A stretch of 64,000 nt of DNA, from the NCBI RefSeq assembly GCF_902804475.1, contig NZ_CADCSU010000114.1, positions 1 to 64,000 of the forward strand. Reading direction: 5' to 3'. The notes under the pieces were generated by a model. It made no database searches. It saw only the letters and a program-made list of their open reading frames with translations, and was not told the DNA's origin. How positions within the stretch are numbered: position 1 is the stretch's first letter; every line of letters starts with the position of its first letter. The translations under genes were made by a program, and so were the position numbers. This document shows positions 62,757 to 64,000 of the stretch, piece after piece. This DNA comes from Flavobacterium bizetiae (lineage in GTDB: Bacteria; Bacteroidota; Bacteroidia; Flavobacteriales; Flavobacteriaceae).

Positions 62757-63388
62757 TAAATAAGCGTGAAAAAAGAAAAAGAATTTTTTACGTGCCGGGA
62801 ATAATATCTTTGGTTTTTATTCCGTTGTTGTGTTTGTATTCTTGGTATAGAAAAGATGTCTTTAAGAGCGAAGGATGTATTGATATCTATTTTCCTGAAA
62901 AGTCTTTTACCAAGTCAAATTTGGAATCTATTAAAAGAAATTATCAGGTTTTTAATTTTAATAGTTCTGAAGTTTTAGAATCTAAAGACTTAAAAAATCT
63001 TCAGACTGTTTTAAGGAAGATGAATCGTGAAAATGATACTATAAATGGTGTTCAGATTCATTTGGGAAATAAAATGGCTTATGAAGTTTATGTTAGAATT
63101 TTGGATATTTTAGCAATTGAACAAATGCCTACTTACCAACAATATAACAATGATTTTTTTGTTTTAATGTTGCCAAAACCGAAGGCTGATAAAAATTTAC
63201 GAGAAATAACTCCCATTACATGTGGTTATTGGGAAGCTAATAAAGAGTTTGTCTTAAAAGAACGGAAAGAAAAGCAATTTCAATATGTTTTAGCGCTGTA
63301 TAAAAAGTATTGGTATCTTTTTCTAGCTTATCTGGGAATCGTAGTTCTCAACATCTTTGCCTTAGTAAAATTCAATAAAACGAAATAA
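62753..63388 (+). CDS. Inner membrane protein of unknown function (211 aa)
   Basis: This 211-residue protein has a basic N-terminus (INKREKRKR), one hydrophobic helix (about 14-32) and a second at about 186-206 (WYLFLAYLGIVVLNIFALV). The 150-residue segment between them is polar and presumably periplasmic. Its start overlaps the receptor stop (ATGA), so translation is coupled. The topology could allow coupling of the receptor to the inner membrane, but no TonB, ExbB or ExbD motif is seen. I recognise no family. Confidence 0.65.
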   Translation: MINKREKRKRIFYVPGIISLVFIPLLCLYSWYRKDVFKSEGCIDIYFPEKSFTKSNLESIKRNYQVFNFNSSEVLESKDLKNLQTVLRKMNRENDTINGVQIHLGNKMAYEVYVRILDILAIEQMPTYQQYNNDFFVLMLPKPKADKNLREITPITCGYWEANKEFVLKERKEKQFQYVLALYKKYWYLFLAYLGIVVLNIFALVKFNKTK

Positions 63389-63434
63389 TACAATCAAAAA
63401 TACTATATTTGATATCCTAATATAATTAGCTTAC

Positions 63435-64000
63435 ATGAAAAGATCCTTAACCTATATAGCCTTAGCAATCATCGGAACATTAGCGAGTTGTAAAGATGAA
63501 GTTCAGAAACCGAAAGTAATTTATGATGCTGCCAATAAATCAAATGTGGTGTCAAAGACGGATTCAACGCAGATTGAAATAGCCGATTTACCTATTCAGA
63601 TGGAAGGAACGAGTTATTTAATTCATCCTGTTGGTGATTTACGTGTTTTCGAAAAGGGAACCAAATCACGCTACGGATCGTCTAGTGTAAATGATGTAAG
63701 CTTTACTATTTCTAATTTAGGGGAGTATGAAATTACAGGATATTTACAAAATTTAAAATTTCAAAAAATAGATTCAGATTCTATTCGTCCTTTAACAGAT
63801 AAGCCGGCTTTGATCTTAACGGCTACTTATTTAAAGTCAGTTGCAGACAGAACTCAAAACCAAATTATGGTTTATACTCTTGCTGATTCAGATACTAATA
63901 AAGACGGTAAAATTGATTCAGGAGATATTAAAACATTATATCTAAGTAATATCAGCGGAGAAAATTTCACAAAGATTTCCGAAGATTTTCAGGAATTAAT
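63435..64000 (+). CDS. Lipoprotein, 3' end cut by the window edge
   Basis: The open frame has ATG at 63435, a signal peptide and lipobox with Cys (about residue 19, TLASCKDEV), and runs off the window (188 complete codons). It has an EF-hand-like loop DTNKDGKIDSGD near residues 155-166, suggesting calcium binding, in an otherwise beta-rich sequence. It follows the 211-aa membrane protein by 46 bp and may be part of the same unit. No family is recognised. Confidence 0.7.
   Translation, partial: MKRSLTYIALAIIGTLASCKDEVQKPKVIYDAANKSNVVSKTDSTQIEIADLPIQMEGTSYLIHPVGDLRVFEKGTKSRYGSSSVNDVSFTISNLGEYEITGYLQNLKFQKIDSDSIRPLTDKPALILTATYLKSVADRTQNQIMVYTLADSDTNKDGKIDSGDIKTLYLSNISGENFTKISEDFQEL

Overview
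The window is a chromosomal segment of a Bacteroidota bacterium, almost certainly a Flavobacterium-like Flavobacteriaceae. The evidence is low G+C, SusC/SusD pairs, many TonB-dependent receptors with CarboxypepD_reg-like N-termini, promoters of the form TTG-N17-19-TAnnTTTG, very few Shine-Dalgarno sequences, and core gene neighbourhoods (zapA-6S RNA-rny, DUF4290-murA, START-like/aminotransferase IV/YqgE/HU) that I know from this group. No phage, insertion sequence, integron or CRISPR array was seen.

Layout. 0-6.9 kb: a SusC-SusD-surface lipoprotein operon of pectin-PUL type behind a perfect LacI-type palindrome. 6.9-11.6 kb: small minus-strand genes (pentapeptide-repeat protein, small hypotheticals, AraC regulator, zinc-ribbon protein, Crp/Fnr regulator plus SMR exporter). 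11.9-17.2 kb: a MocR-type regulator divergent from a TonB receptor, then an AraC regulator and siderophore-interacting flavoprotein behind a Fur-box-like site. 17.3-19.4 kb: a two-gene radical-SAM DNA repair/modification pair. 19.4-25.9 kb: Na+/H+ antiporter, AraC/aldo-keto reductase, methionine aminopeptidase, sirtuin, NTF2-like protein, GNAT acetyltransferase. 26.3-33.1 kb: a four-gene operon of TonB receptor, DUF4876-type lipoprotein, outer-membrane barrel and di-haem cytochrome-c peroxidase, the best candidate here for an undescribed system. 33.2-48.7 kb: mostly housekeeping genes (tRNA-Met, HU, Fmt, RecQ, DUF493, DUF4290, MurA, CDF transporter, AroQ) separated by short palindromic repeat elements. 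48.8-53.4 kb: a cluster of six small outer-membrane beta-barrel genes, five of them close paralogues, with repeated promoter and terminator modules. 53.4-64 kb: XerD, a PAS histidine kinase, RNase Y, 6S RNA, ZapA, an M23 peptidase, another TonB receptor and a lipoprotein cut by the window edge.

How the genes work together. Envelope and nutrient uptake dominate: glycan import at the start, iron or siderophore handling around 13-17 kb, and the haem-peroxidase-linked receptor operon at 26-33 kb. Several annotated starts were moved downstream because the longest reading frame began with TTG or inside a promoter or terminator. Points of special interest are the MocR protein lacking its PLP lysine, MurA with Asp in place of the catalytic Cys, a terminator nested between a promoter and a start codon, and families of intergenic inverted repeats.
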